A DNA stretch of 64,000 nt from Streptomyces sp. NBC_01235 (GTDB lineage Bacteria; Actinomycetota; Actinomycetes; Streptomycetales; Streptomycetaceae): the NCBI RefSeq assembly GCF_035989285.1, contig NZ_CP108513.1, positions 310,001 to 374,000 of the forward strand. Reading direction: 5' to 3'. Shown piece after piece: positions 8,427 through 16,981 of this stretch (the first letter of the stretch is position 1; each line of letters opens with the position of its first letter). The notes beneath the pieces are model-generated. The model saw nothing but the letters and a program-made list of their open reading frames with translations. It was not told where the DNA came from and ran no database searches. Made by a program: the position numbers and the translations under genes.

Positions 8427-9637
8427 GGCGTCTGTCCCCACTCCAGCCGGAGCTGCTTGATTCCGTACATGTTCCCGTGCTGTTCGAGGTCCTGACCGGG
8501 TGTGATCCGGTAGTCGGGGACCCGCCGGTGCCACTCCTCGACAGCCACGTTCAGTTCGAGGCGGGCGAGGTGCGAGCCGAGACAGCGGTGCGGGCCCGAG
8601 CCGAACGCGATGTGGTTGGTGGCCTTGCGGTGCAGGTCCACCTCCAGCGCGTCGTCGAAACGGCCGGGGTCGCGGTTGGTGACCGCGAGCGGGAGCATCA
8701 CCATTTCGCCGGCCGTGACCGGGCAGCCGCCGATCTCGACGTCCCGCATCGCCTTGCGCGCCGGGACGACGAACGAGTAGACGCGGAGGATCTCCTCCAC
8801 CGCGGTCGCGACGAGCGACGGGTTGGCGACGATCGCCTTGCGCTGATCGGGATGCGCGGCGAAGTGGTACAGCGCCCAGCCGATCGAGATCGGGACGGTG
8901 TCGAAGCCGGCCTGGAACAGCAGGATGCAAAAGGCGTGCATGTCCCGGTCGCCGATCGGCTCGCCGTCGATCGTCCAGGTCATCGCCCTCGACAGCAGGT
9001 CGTCGCGGGGAGACTCGCGGCGCAGGGCGATCTGCTCCTCGAAGTAGTCCGACACGGCGTTCATGGCGCTCATCTGCCGGTTGCCGTCGGGATCCTCGCC
9101 GTAGGAGAGGTGCAGCAGGTCGTGCACCCAGTCGAGGAAGCGAGGCAGGTCCTCCTCGGGCAGGCCCATCAGGCGCATGAAGATGAGCGTCGGGAAGCGG
9201 CGGGCGAACGCGTCGAGGACGTCGGTGCCGCCGCTGTCCTTCAGCTCGTCGATCAGAGCGGACGCGACCTGCCGGATCTCCGGCTCACGGGCGGCGACGG
9301 TCTTCGGCGAGAAGGCGCTGCCCAACAGGCGCCGCCAGGTGGTGTGCAGGGGCGGGTCCAGCATCTCGGGGATCCACAGGAACCTCGGGTTCGGCTCCAG
9401 CGCGGTCACGGACGTGTTCGAGAACGTCCGCCAGTCCTGCAGCGCCTTCTGTACGGCCTCGCCCTCGGTGACGACCCAGTAGCCCCGCGCGATGGTGCTG
9501 CGGAACCCGGAGTGGGTGCGGGCCATCTCGTCCCATCGGTGCTGGTGGCTCAGCACCGGGCCGCCGAGCCGGTTGTCGAAGTGGTACGCGGGTACGCCCG
9601 CGTGGGTCCCGTCGGGTTCGAGTGTCGCGCTCATCAC
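8423..9637 (-). CDS. Cytochrome P450
   Basis: Soluble bacterial P450 of 404 residues with all usual landmarks: I-helix QAGFDTVP, K-helix ExxR in EEILRVYSF, and heme loop FGSGPHRCLGSHLARLEL with the cysteine ligand at residue 352. It probably hydroxylates the pathway substrate or an intermediate. Ferredoxin and reductase partners are not adjacent. It lies 51 bases downstream of the CoA transferase gene and overlaps the VOC gene by 4 bases. The operon context suggests action on an alkyl chain or ring of the catabolic substrate. Confidence 0.9.
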   Translation of the reverse strand: MMSATLEPDGTHAGVPAYHFDNRLGGPVLSHQHRWDEMARTHSGFRSTIARGYWVVTEGEAVQKALQDWRTFSNTSVTALEPNPRFLWIPEMLDPPLHTTWRRLLGSAFSPKTVAAREPEIRQVASALIDELKDSGGTDVLDAFARRFPTLIFMRLMGLPEEDLPRFLDWVHDLLHLSYGEDPDGNRQMSAMNAVSDYFEEQIALRRESPRDDLLSRAMTWTIDGEPIGDRDMHAFCILLFQAGFDTVPISIGWALYHFAAHPDQRKAIVANPSLVATAVEEILRVYSFVVPARKAMRDVEIGGCPVTAGEMVMLPLAVTNRDPGRFDDALEVDLHRKATNHIAFGSGPHRCLGSHLARLELNVAVEEWHRRVPDYRITPGQDLEQHGNMYGIKQLRLEWGQTP

Positions 9638-9650
9638 GGCTCCTCTCTTG

Positions 9651-9709
9651 CGGTCTTCACATCGCCGCGCCGTCGATGCGTACGGTCTTCACGTCGCCGC
9701 GCCTTCGAT
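9651..9709. repeat. 27-bp imperfect tandem duplication at the end of the CoA transferase gene
   Basis: Positions 9651-9677 and 9683-9709 share 25 of 27 bases (CGGTCTTCAC.TCGCCGCGCC.TCGAT), separated by GCGTA. The second unit contains the last codons and stop of the CoA transferase gene read on the minus strand. The first is therefore a duplicated copy of that gene end lying in the gap before the P450 gene. Confidence 0.75.
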
Positions 9710-10921
9710 CTTCAGCGCGATCAGCTCCTCGTCGCCGAGGCCGAGCGAGCGCAGGACCTCGTCGGTGTGTTCCGCGAACTGCGGTGCGCGGGTCAGGGTG
9801 ACCGGCGTCTCGTCGAACTGGACCGGGCTGGCCACGAGTTCACGGTCGACTCCGTCCGCGTCCACGACCGGTGCGACGAGGCCGTTGGCGCGCAACGCGG
9901 GGTCCTGGCCGACCTCCCACGCGTTCTGGACGGCCGCCCACTGCCCCTCCCCGCGCGCGAGGATCTCGGTCCACTCCGCGAAGGGCCGGGCCGCCATGAG
10001 GTCGGCGACGATCTGCGCGGCCTCCCTCGCGTTGGCCATCAGCTTCTCGGTGCTGTCGAAGCGTTCGTCGGCGCTCAGCTCCTCGCGGCCGGCGAGCTTG
10101 CAGAACTCCGCCCAGTACCGGCCGGGTTGGAGCATCGACAGTTCGATCCACCGTCCGTCCGAGGTGCGGTAGGCGCCGATCAGCGGGTTGGTGGCCGAGC
10201 CGTGTCGTGGCGGGGTGTTCACCGGGAGCGGGCCGCCGGTCAGCAGCGCGAGGTTGACCGTGAACTGGGTCGCCCAGGCGCCGACGCCGAGCAACGACAC
10301 GTCCACGACGGACGGTCGGCCGGTCATGGCACGGGAGTAGAGGGCGGCGGCGATGCCACCGGCGATCGTCATGCCGCCCATCGCGTCACCGTAGGCGCCG
10401 GCGGGCATTCGCGTCATACGGTCCGCGCCGGGCGGGGTGACTCCGGCGGCGCTGCCGCCGCGCGCCCAGAAGGCCGTGCTGTCGTAACCGCCCTTGCCGG
10501 CTTCCTCGCCGCGCGTGCCGAAGCCGCTGCCCCGCACATAGATGATGTCCGGGTTGACCGCCCGTACGTCGTCGAGGTCGATCCGCAGCTTGGCGCGCGC
10601 CTCGGGCAGGAAGTTCGTGAGGAAGACGTCGCTCTCACGGATCGGCTCGTCGAGCACCTTGCGGGCGGACGGCTTCTCCAGCGCGAGCCCGACGCTGCGT
10701 TTCCCCCGGTTGGGACCCTCCATGATCGGGAAGAAGGACGACCCCTCGCTGGCGGCCTCGTAGCCGAGCACCCGGACCAACCCCCGCTGGGCGTCGCCCC
10801 GTTCGGCGTGCTCGATCTTGATCACGTCGGCGCCCCAGTCCGCGAGCACGGCGCCCGCCGCCGGGACGAAGGTGAACTGCGCGACTTCGAGGACGCGAAC
10901 GCCCTCCATGGGCCTCTGCAT
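9689..10921 (-). CDS. CaiB/BaiF-type CoA transferase (family III)
   Basis: Family III CoA transferase of 410 residues. It begins MEGVRVLEVAQFTFVPAAG with the Rossmann element LADWGADVIKIEHAERGD. The likely catalytic aspartate is in GGYDSTAFWARGG, and GDAMGGMTIAGGIAAAL follows. It should move CoA from one acyl-CoA to another acid and so activate substrate without ATP. ATG at 10921 is preferred over upstream starts because AGGAG lies 7 bases before it. First gene of the nine-gene minus-strand operon, it faces the dehydrogenase gene at 11029 across a promoter region containing a palindrome. Confidence 0.85.
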   Translation of the reverse strand: MQRPMEGVRVLEVAQFTFVPAAGAVLADWGADVIKIEHAERGDAQRGLVRVLGYEAASEGSSFFPIMEGPNRGKRSVGLALEKPSARKVLDEPIRESDVFLTNFLPEARAKLRIDLDDVRAVNPDIIYVRGSGFGTRGEEAGKGGYDSTAFWARGGSAAGVTPPGADRMTRMPAGAYGDAMGGMTIAGGIAAALYSRAMTGRPSVVDVSLLGVGAWATQFTVNLALLTGGPLPVNTPPRHGSATNPLIGAYRTSDGRWIELSMLQPGRYWAEFCKLAGREELSADERFDSTEKLMANAREAAQIVADLMAARPFAEWTEILARGEGQWAAVQNAWEVGQDPALRANGLVAPVVDADGVDRELVASPVQFDETPVTLTRAPQFAEHTDEVLRSLGLGDEELIALKIEGAAT

Positions 10922-10980
10922 CGACCAACTCCTCATACTCAATATGCCGTCACGCGCTCCGAGTATGGACCGACCCCCGC

Positions 10981-10998
10981 TAAAAAGTATACTGTTTT
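10981..10998. promoter_or_regulatory. Putative operator, site 1 of the AGTATACT family
   Basis: TAAAAAGTATACTGTTTT, centred on the perfect palindrome AGTATACT (10986-10993), lies in the divergent promoter region between the genes starting at 10921 (minus) and 11029 (plus). Its 17-base core AAAAAGTATACTGTTTT recurs exactly, inverted, before the LLM oxidoreductase gene. A TetR- or GntR-type repressor would suit the spacing, but none is encoded nearby. Confidence 0.7.
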
Positions 10999-11028
10999 GC
11001 CGTCACTCACCAACCTTCCGGAGAGCCG

Positions 11029-12348
11029 ATGCTGGACTTCTCGACCGAACCCGAGTTCCAGGCCAAGCTGGACTGGGCGGCAGCCTTCGTACGGCAGGAG
11101 GTCGAACCGCTCGACCTCCTCTTCCCCCACGGCGGCGATCCGTACGACACGCGCAACGAGAAGGCCCGCGCGATCCTGAGGCCGCTGCAGGAGCAGGTCC
11201 GCCGGCAGGGACTGTGGGCCTGCCACCTCGCCTCCGAACTGGGCGGGGCGGGGTACGGACAGGTGAAGCTCGCCCTCCTCAACGAGATCCTCGGCCGCTC
11301 CTACTGGGCCCCGACGGCGTTCGGCACCGCCGCCCCGGACACCGGGAACGCCGAGATACTCGCCATGTTCGGCACCGACGAACAGAAGGCCCGCTATCTG
11401 CGGCCGCTGCTCGACGGCGAGATCGTGTCCACCTTCTCGATGACGGAACCGCAGGCCGGGGCCGATCCGAAGGAGTTCACCTGCCGCGCCCGGCGCGACG
11501 GGGACACGTGGGTGATCGACGGGGAGAAGTGGTTCTCCTCCAACGCCCGGTACGCGGCGTTCCTCATCGTCATGGCCGTCACGGATCCGGACGCGCCGCC
11601 GCACGCCCGGATGTCGATGTTCGTCGTGCCGGCCGAGACACCCGGCATCGAGATCAAGCGCAACGTCGGCACGATGGACGAGCGGGACTCCCTCGAGGAG
11701 GGCATCCACGCCTACATCCGCTACCACCAGGTCCGGGTCCCGCTCGACGCCATGCTGGGCGGGCCCGGCGAGGGCTTCAAGGTCGCTCAGGCCCGCCTCG
11801 GCGGCGGCCGGGTCCACCACGCCATGCGCACGGTGGGCAAGTGCACCCGGGCCTTCGACATGATGTGCGAGCGCGCGCTGTCCCGGCGAACACAGGGCAC
11901 TCTTCTCGCCGACAAGCAGGCCGTGCAGCAGTTCATCGCGGACTCGTGGGTGGAGCTGCAGCAGTTCCGGCTGCTCGTGCTGCACACCGCCTGGATCATC
12001 GACACCCAGCCGCACGGCGCGGCCCGCACGCAGATCGCCATGTGCAAGGTCCAGACGGCGAAGGTGCTGCACGACGTCATCCAGCGCGCCCTGCATCTGC
12101 ACGGCTCGCTGGGCACCACCAACGAGCTGCCGCTCGCGAAGTGGTGGATGGCCGCGCCGAACCTCGCCCTCGCCGACGGCCCGACCGAGGTGCACCGCAC
12201 CACGATCGCCAAACAGCTCCTGAAGAACTACCAGTCGGCCGAGGGGCTGTTCCCCAGCGAGCACATCCCGCCGAAGCTGGATGCCGCCCGCAAGCGGTAC
12301 GCACACATCCTGGGGGACGACAGCCTCACCGGCCGGGTGGACGCATGA
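11029..12348 (+). CDS. Acyl-CoA dehydrogenase
   Basis: A 439-residue acyl-CoA dehydrogenase family protein, longer than the other two dehydrogenases of the cluster and related to the ACAD10/11-like or FadE group often found with phosphotransferase and SDR genes. Motifs: FSMTEPQAGADPKEFTCR (FAD/substrate loop), GEGFKVAQARLGGGRVHH, LHGSLGTTNELPLAKW and GPTEVHRTTIAKQLL. GGAGAG lies just before the ATG. It is coupled by an ATGA overlap to the SDR gene. An operator-like palindrome lies 30 bases upstream of the start, so expression is probably controlled with the divergent operon. Confidence 0.85.
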   Translation: MLDFSTEPEFQAKLDWAAAFVRQEVEPLDLLFPHGGDPYDTRNEKARAILRPLQEQVRRQGLWACHLASELGGAGYGQVKLALLNEILGRSYWAPTAFGTAAPDTGNAEILAMFGTDEQKARYLRPLLDGEIVSTFSMTEPQAGADPKEFTCRARRDGDTWVIDGEKWFSSNARYAAFLIVMAVTDPDAPPHARMSMFVVPAETPGIEIKRNVGTMDERDSLEEGIHAYIRYHQVRVPLDAMLGGPGEGFKVAQARLGGGRVHHAMRTVGKCTRAFDMMCERALSRRTQGTLLADKQAVQQFIADSWVELQQFRLLVLHTAWIIDTQPHGAARTQIAMCKVQTAKVLHDVIQRALHLHGSLGTTNELPLAKWWMAAPNLALADGPTEVHRTTIAKQLLKNYQSAEGLFPSEHIPPKLDAARKRYAHILGDDSLTGRVDA

Positions 12349-13151
12349 ACGCCGGGCCTGAGACGCGGGGGCGTGGGACGGGCGGGCGTGACGCCAAGTC
12401 CATCGCGCCGGCGGACCTGTTCGACCTGTCCGGCAAGGTCGCGCTGGTCACCGGCGGCAGCCGGGGCCTGGGCCTGGAGATGGTGCGGGCCTTCGCCACG
12501 GCGGGCGCGGACGTGGTGATCGCCAGCCGCAAGCTCGACGCCTGTGAGACGGTCGCCGCGGAGGTTCGCGCGCTGGGCCGACGAGCGTTGCCGGTCACCG
12601 CCCACGTGGGTCACTGGGACGACCTCGGCCGCCTCGCCGACACCGCGTACGAGGAGTTCGGACAGGTCGATATTTTGGTCAACAACGCGGGTATGTCGCC
12701 GCTGGCGCCGTCGTCGGCGGAGACCGGCGAAGAGCTGTTCGACAAGGTGATCGGGGTCAACTTCAAGGGCCCGTTCCGGCTCGCCTCACTGGTCGGGCAG
12801 CGGATGGCCGACGGGGGCGGGGGTTCGATCATCAACGTCTCCTCCTCGGGAGCGCTGCTGCCCCAGCCGCGGTTCGGCCCGTACGCCGGGGCCAAGGCCG
12901 CGCTCAACACGCTGACGACCGTCTTCGCCCTGGAGTTCGGTCCGACGGTGCGGGTCAACACCATCTCGGCGGGTCCCTTCCTCACCGACATCTCCAAGTC
13001 CTGGTCGCCGGAGAAGCGGCAGAACACGCGCAGCGCGATCGGCCGGCCCGGGCGCCCGCAGGAGATCATCAGCACCGCGCTGTACCTGGCCAGTGACGCC
13101 TCCAGCTACACCACGGGGTCGCTGATCCGGGTGGACGGCGGGCTGTACTAG
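12345..13151 (+). CDS. Short-chain dehydrogenase/reductase
   Basis: Classical SDR, 268 residues, with an N-terminal extension of about 25 residues before LSGKVALVTGGSRGLG (TGxxxGxG cofactor motif). NNAG is present in ILVNNAGMSP, the catalytic Ser in NVSSSGALL and YxxxK in PYAGAKAAL. Probably an NAD(P)-dependent 3-hydroxyacyl-CoA or ring-alcohol dehydrogenase. It overlaps the dehydrogenase gene by 4 bases and ends 14 bases from the convergent phosphotransferase-like gene. Confidence 0.85.
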   Translation: MNAGPETRGRGTGGRDAKSIAPADLFDLSGKVALVTGGSRGLGLEMVRAFATAGADVVIASRKLDACETVAAEVRALGRRALPVTAHVGHWDDLGRLADTAYEEFGQVDILVNNAGMSPLAPSSAETGEELFDKVIGVNFKGPFRLASLVGQRMADGGGGSIINVSSSGALLPQPRFGPYAGAKAALNTLTTVFALEFGPTVRVNTISAGPFLTDISKSWSPEKRQNTRSAIGRPGRPQEIISTALYLASDASSYTTGSLIRVDGGLY

Positions 13152-13165
13152 ACAGCTGTACCGGA

Positions 13166-14191
13166 TCAGGTGAGCAACTCCGTCGCCTCGGCCATCAGCA
13201 CCGGCAGCGCGGGCAGCATGCGCCGGTGCATGTCGGTCAGCCGCCCCGCCTTGCGGCCTCGTTTGATCAGCAGCGCGGTCGCGGCGGACTCCTTGTACTT
13301 GGTCAGCGCCTCGAACCACGGCAGATCGCGCAGCGGTTCGCCCCGCGCCTGCTGGTAGGCGTCGATGAGTTCGGCCTTGCCGGGCATCCCGGTCGGCTCG
13401 TCCGACGGGGATGCCGGGTGCCGCGCCTCATCGGTGAAGAAGGTCAGCCAGGTCATGTCGACCCGGGGATCGCCGAGCGACCAGATCTCCCAGTCGATGA
13501 TCGCCGTGACCGATTCCGCCTCGCACAGCGTGTTCCCGAGCCGGTAGTCGCCGTGTGTGAAGACGGGCGTCAGCGCGGCGGGCATCGTGGCGTGCAGCCG
13601 CCGCGCGAGCGCCTCGTGACCGTTGCGCAGGTCCTCGGGGACGGTCGTGAACGCCCGTGTCCAGCGGTCGATCTCGGCGCCGAGCGTGACGACCGGCTCC
13701 GCCGCCAGCGGCGTCCGCAGCGGATCCACGCGGTGCAGGTCGGCGAGCATCCGGGCCGCGTCCAGGGCACGGGAGCGCACCTGGCCGGCGGGCAGGGTGC
13801 CGCGCGGCACGAGGACCGGTTCCACGCACTGTCCCGGCACCAGTTCCATCGCCACGAACGGCTGGATCGCCACAGGCGCCCCCGCGTCGTGGAAGAGCAC
13901 CCGCGGCACCCGCACCCCGGGCTGCCCCGCCAAGGCCGCCATGAGCCGGGCCTGACGCAGCACGTCCCGGTTGCGGACCGGTTCGAGGCCGGGCGGGGCG
14001 ACCTTGAGGACGACGCGCTCGTGGCCGTCCGGGACACCCGACAGTGCGGCGACGTACGTCAGGCTCGACGTGCCGCCGGCGAGCGGCTCGACGCCGTCGA
14101 CCGTGGCCCCGGGGGTCCACTCCCGCACGGCGCGGGCCGTGCGTTGCGTCAGCTCCCGCACCAGCTCCTGGTCGTTGGCGACGACGCTCAT
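13166..14191 (-). CDS. Aminoglycoside phosphotransferase-fold protein (ACAD10/11-type)
   Basis: A 341-residue kinase-fold protein with the APH catalytic loop THGDYRLGNTL and metal-binding segment AIIDWEIWSLGDPRVD. In acyl-CoA catabolic clusters such proteins are related to the kinase domain of eukaryotic ACAD10/11, which phosphorylates 4-hydroxyacyl-CoA before removal of the hydroxyl. A similar role is plausible here; antibiotic resistance is unlikely given the neighbours. ATG at 14191 overlaps the stop of the upstream ligase gene (ATGA). Confidence 0.75.
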   Translation of the reverse strand: MSVVANDQELVRELTQRTARAVREWTPGATVDGVEPLAGGTSSLTYVAALSGVPDGHERVVLKVAPPGLEPVRNRDVLRQARLMAALAGQPGVRVPRVLFHDAGAPVAIQPFVAMELVPGQCVEPVLVPRGTLPAGQVRSRALDAARMLADLHRVDPLRTPLAAEPVVTLGAEIDRWTRAFTTVPEDLRNGHEALARRLHATMPAALTPVFTHGDYRLGNTLCEAESVTAIIDWEIWSLGDPRVDMTWLTFFTDEARHPASPSDEPTGMPGKAELIDAYQQARGEPLRDLPWFEALTKYKESAATALLIKRGRKAGRLTDMHRRMLPALPVLMAEATELLT

Positions 14192-15699
14192 GCCTGTCCT
14201 TCCGTGCCGCTCTCGGGTGCGGTGAGCGCCGCCACGATGTCGCGGCGCACCAGTTTGCCGGTCACCGTGCGCGGGAGTTCGGTCCAGTACGTGATGCGGT
14301 CCGGGGTCTTCGAGCCGCGCAGGGTGCCGCGCACCGCCGCCCGCAGCGCCCCGGCGTCGACCCGCGCACCGTCGCGGGGCACCACGACGGCCTCGATCCG
14401 CTGGCCCCACTCCTCGTCCGGGACGCCGACGACCACGGCGTCCAGTACGTCCGGATGGCGCAGCAGGACGTCCTCGATCTCGGCGGGCGCGATGTTCTCC
14501 GCCCCGCGGATGATCGTGTCGTCGGCCCTGCCCTCGAGGTAGAGGTAGCCGTCGTGGTCGAGGCGGCCCTGGTCGCGGGTGTGGAAGTAGCCCCGCTCGT
14601 CGACCGCCGAACCCTGCCCCGCGTACTCGCCCGAGACCTGCTCGCCCCGCACCCAGATCTGCCCCCTCTCCCCCGCGCCGACGACCTCCCCGCACGCATC
14701 ACGTATCTCCAACTCGACGCCGGGCAGGGGCAGTCCGGCCGAGCCGAGACGGGCGCGTACCGCGGGATCGTCGCTCGAGACGGCCGCCCGGTGCTCCCTT
14801 GGGCCGAGGACGGAGATCGTGGAGGAGGTCTCCGTCAGCCCGTAGGCGTTGACGAAGCCGACGTGCGGCCACGCGCGCAGCGCGGTCTCGATCACCCGCA
14901 CCGGCATCCGGGCCCCGCCGTAGGCGAGCGCGCGCAGCGAGGGCACGGAGCGGTCCAGTCCGTCGGCGTCCATGAGGCGGGCCAGCATCGTCGGCACGAC
15001 CATCGCGTTGGTGACCCGCTGCTCCCGCACCATGCCGAGCCAGCCCTCCGGGGTGAACTGGTCGAGGGTGAGGGTCCGGCGGCCCGCGTACAGGTTCGTC
15101 AACACGTTGGACACGGCGGCGATGTGGTAGGGCGGCACGCTCATGAGCGCGGCCTCGTCGGCGCCGGCTCCGGCGAACTCCACCGTGCCGAGGACGTACG
15201 ACACCAGGTTGTGGTGGCGCAGGACCACGCCCTTGGGGGCGGACGTCGTGCCACTGGTGTAGATCAGCACGGCGGGGGCTTCGGACGGTTCCGGATCGAG
15301 GTCGTCGCCGGTGTCCGCCGCGGCATCGGTCAGCCACTCGGCCGGCGCGCGCACCGGCAGTCCGGCGCGGCGCAGCGCCCCGGCCTGTTCCGGTTCGGCG
15401 ATGCCGAGGGCGCGGGGGTGGTTGGCCAGCAGGGCGTCGAGCTGTTCGCCGCCCAGCCGGTAGTTCACCGGGACGAGGGGCACTCCGGCCCGGGCGGCGG
15501 CGAACTGCGCGACCGTGAAGGCGGGGCCGTTCGTGGCCAGGTACACGAGGGCGTCGGCGCCGCTCGCGCGGACCACCCGAGCCCCGCCCACCGACAGCCC
15601 ACGAAGCCGCGACGGGGTCAGCCCGTCCTCCGCGCGCCCGATCACGACGCGGTCGCCGAAGCCCTCGGCGGCCATGTCCAGGAGCATCGATATGTTCAT
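14188..15699 (-). CDS. AMP-dependent acyl-CoA ligase
   Basis: Second ANL-type acyl-CoA synthetase of the cluster, 503 residues. Motifs: LIYTSGTTSAPKGVVL, YGLTETSS, the hinge GRADDTIIRGAENIAPAEI and the catalytic lysine in PRTVTGKLVRR. ATG at 15699 is chosen because the family-like N-terminus (NISMLLDMAAEGFGDR) starts there; upstream frame is the shadow of the 102-residue gene. It lies between that small gene (17-base gap) and the phosphotransferase-like gene, forming a three-gene minus-strand unit driven from about 16030-16100. Confidence 0.85.
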   Translation of the reverse strand: MNISMLLDMAAEGFGDRVVIGRAEDGLTPSRLRGLSVGGARVVRASGADALVYLATNGPAFTVAQFAAARAGVPLVPVNYRLGGEQLDALLANHPRALGIAEPEQAGALRRAGLPVRAPAEWLTDAAADTGDDLDPEPSEAPAVLIYTSGTTSAPKGVVLRHHNLVSYVLGTVEFAGAGADEAALMSVPPYHIAAVSNVLTNLYAGRRTLTLDQFTPEGWLGMVREQRVTNAMVVPTMLARLMDADGLDRSVPSLRALAYGGARMPVRVIETALRAWPHVGFVNAYGLTETSSTISVLGPREHRAAVSSDDPAVRARLGSAGLPLPGVELEIRDACGEVVGAGERGQIWVRGEQVSGEYAGQGSAVDERGYFHTRDQGRLDHDGYLYLEGRADDTIIRGAENIAPAEIEDVLLRHPDVLDAVVVGVPDEEWGQRIEAVVVPRDGARVDAGALRAAVRGTLRGSKTPDRITYWTELPRTVTGKLVRRDIVAALTAPESGTEGQA

Positions 15700-15716
15700 C
15701 GGCCCGCTCCCGCCGC

Positions 15717-16025
15717 TCAGTCCGAGGCCGGCAGCGGCTTGGGGCTCTTCATCGGCAGCGGCACACCGTTCACCGCCAGGGTGCCCGGCCCCGGCTTGGT
15801 GCACAGCAGCTCCAGACCGAGTTCCTCGTCCGCGTAGCGCTTGCCGAGCAGCGAACCGCCCGACAGCTGCGGGTCCACGGTGCCGGTGGCCGGCCCCGGC
15901 GGGTTCTCCTCGGTCATCGCGGCACCGCCGCAGGTGATGTCCACTTCATGTTCAGGGCACCGGACGACGATCACGGTCGTCGTGTCGACGGTACTGGCGA
16001 GCATCTGCCCCACACGTGGCCTCAT
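15717..16025 (-). CDS. Small cysteine-containing protein of unknown function
   Basis: I do not recognise a named family. The 102-residue product has Cys23 in RCPEHEVDITCGG, Cys32 and Cys75 (LELLCTKPGPG), with His26 near the first cysteine, a spacing that could bind a metal. It starts the three-gene unit with the acyl-CoA ligase and phosphotransferase-like genes and has GGAGG before its ATG. An operator-like AGTATACT palindrome lies 55 bases upstream. A role tied to the ligase is likely from context but not shown by sequence. Confidence 0.7.
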   Translation of the reverse strand: MRPRVGQMLASTVDTTTVIVVRCPEHEVDITCGGAAMTEENPPGPATGTVDPQLSGGSLLGKRYADEELGLELLCTKPGPGTLAVNGVPLPMKSPKPLPASD

Positions 16026-16075
16026 CGGTGCTTCCTCCGCGGATGTCGTTCCGTTCCGGGCGCTCCAAGACCAGG

Positions 16076-16093
16076 AAAAAGTATACTACTTAC
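16076..16093. promoter_or_regulatory. Putative operator, site 2 of the AGTATACT family
   Basis: AAAAAGTATACTACTTAC with the AGTATACT core at 16080-16087 lies between the divergent genes starting at 16025 (minus) and 16149 (plus). The left half matches sites 1 and 3 exactly; the right half is weaker. The position would let one regulator control both directions. Confidence 0.65.
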
Positions 16094-16148
16094 CTGGATC
16101 ACGTCGAGATGACGGAGCGATGCGCCGACTCACGAACGGAGTTGCCGG

Positions 16149-16922
16149 ATGGACCTCAGGACCGTTCTTTTCGAGGTGACCGACCACGTCGCCACGATCA
16201 CACTGAACCGGCCGCAGGCCATGAACAGCTTCAACCAGGCGATGCTGGAGGACTTCTCCCTCATCTGGGACACGGCCAAGGCCGACGACGATGTGCACGT
16301 GGTGGTGTTGCGCGGTGCCGGCGAGCGCGCGTTCTGCACCGGCATGGACGTGAAGGAGGGGATCGACCGCCACCCCAACGTCTGGTCGCAGACCGACCCC
16401 GGGGAGTACCTGTCGCCGAAGCTGAACCAGGTGTGGAAACCCCTGGTGTGCGCGGTGCACGGGATGGCCGCCGGCGGGGCCTTCTACTGGCTCAACGAGG
16501 CCGACATCGTCATCTGTTCGGACGACGCGACGTTCTTCGACCCGCACGTCAGCTACGGACTCACCGCGGCGCTCGAACCGATCGGGCTCGCTCGGCGCAT
16601 CCCTCTCGGCGAGGCGCTGCGCATCGCCCTGCTGGGCCTGGACGAGCGCGTGTCGGCCGCGCGCGCCCTGCAGATCGGCCTGGTCAGCGAGGTGCTCCCG
16701 GGCGAGCGGCTGTGGGATCGCGCCGACGACATCGCGCGCGTCATCGCGGCCAAGCCGCCCGCGGCGATCCAGGGCACGGTCCGCGCGATCTGGGAGTCCC
16801 TCGACTCCACCCGCACCCAGGCGTTGCGCACCGGGCTGTCCTACACCCAGATCGGCAACCCGATCGGGAAGGCCCAGGTGGACCGATCGGCGGTTCCCCG
16901 CGGGCGCTGGACACTGCGCTGA
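16149..16922 (+). CDS. Enoyl-CoA hydratase/isomerase family protein
   Basis: Crotonase-fold protein of 257 residues. The first oxyanion loop is GAGERAFCTGMDVKEG and the second VHGMAAGGAFYWLNEAD; acidic residues lie in the following segment FFDPHVSYGLTAALEP. The replacement of the usual PE..G motif by DPHVSYG suggests it may not be a simple hydratase; members with this arrangement include hydrolase and lyase types. It stands alone between two operator-like sites and is followed by the LLM oxidoreductase gene 59 bases later. Confidence 0.8.
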   Translation: MDLRTVLFEVTDHVATITLNRPQAMNSFNQAMLEDFSLIWDTAKADDDVHVVVLRGAGERAFCTGMDVKEGIDRHPNVWSQTDPGEYLSPKLNQVWKPLVCAVHGMAAGGAFYWLNEADIVICSDDATFFDPHVSYGLTAALEPIGLARRIPLGEALRIALLGLDERVSAARALQIGLVSEVLPGERLWDRADDIARVIAAKPPAAIQGTVRAIWESLDSTRTQALRTGLSYTQIGNPIGKAQVDRSAVPRGRWTLR

Positions 16923-16948
16923 CCCTCCCGTACGGTACGGTCCGACCG

Positions 16949-16968
16949 TAAAACAGTATACTTTTTTC
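16949..16968. promoter_or_regulatory. Putative operator, site 3 of the AGTATACT family
   Basis: On the plus strand TAAAACAGTATACTTTTTTC, core AGTATACT at 16955-16962. Read on the other strand it contains AAAAAGTATACTGTTTT, identical over 17 bases to site 1 at 10981. It lies 14 bases before the ATG of the LLM oxidoreductase gene, so the transcript leader must be very short or the site must overlap the promoter. Confidence 0.7.
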
Positions 16969-16981
16969 ACGGGAGGCTCCC

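Noticed and set aside
13166..14191. Aminoglycoside resistance gene
   Set aside because: The APH fold is real, but the gene is coupled to an acyl-CoA ligase in a catabolic cluster, fitting the ACAD10/11-type kinase better.
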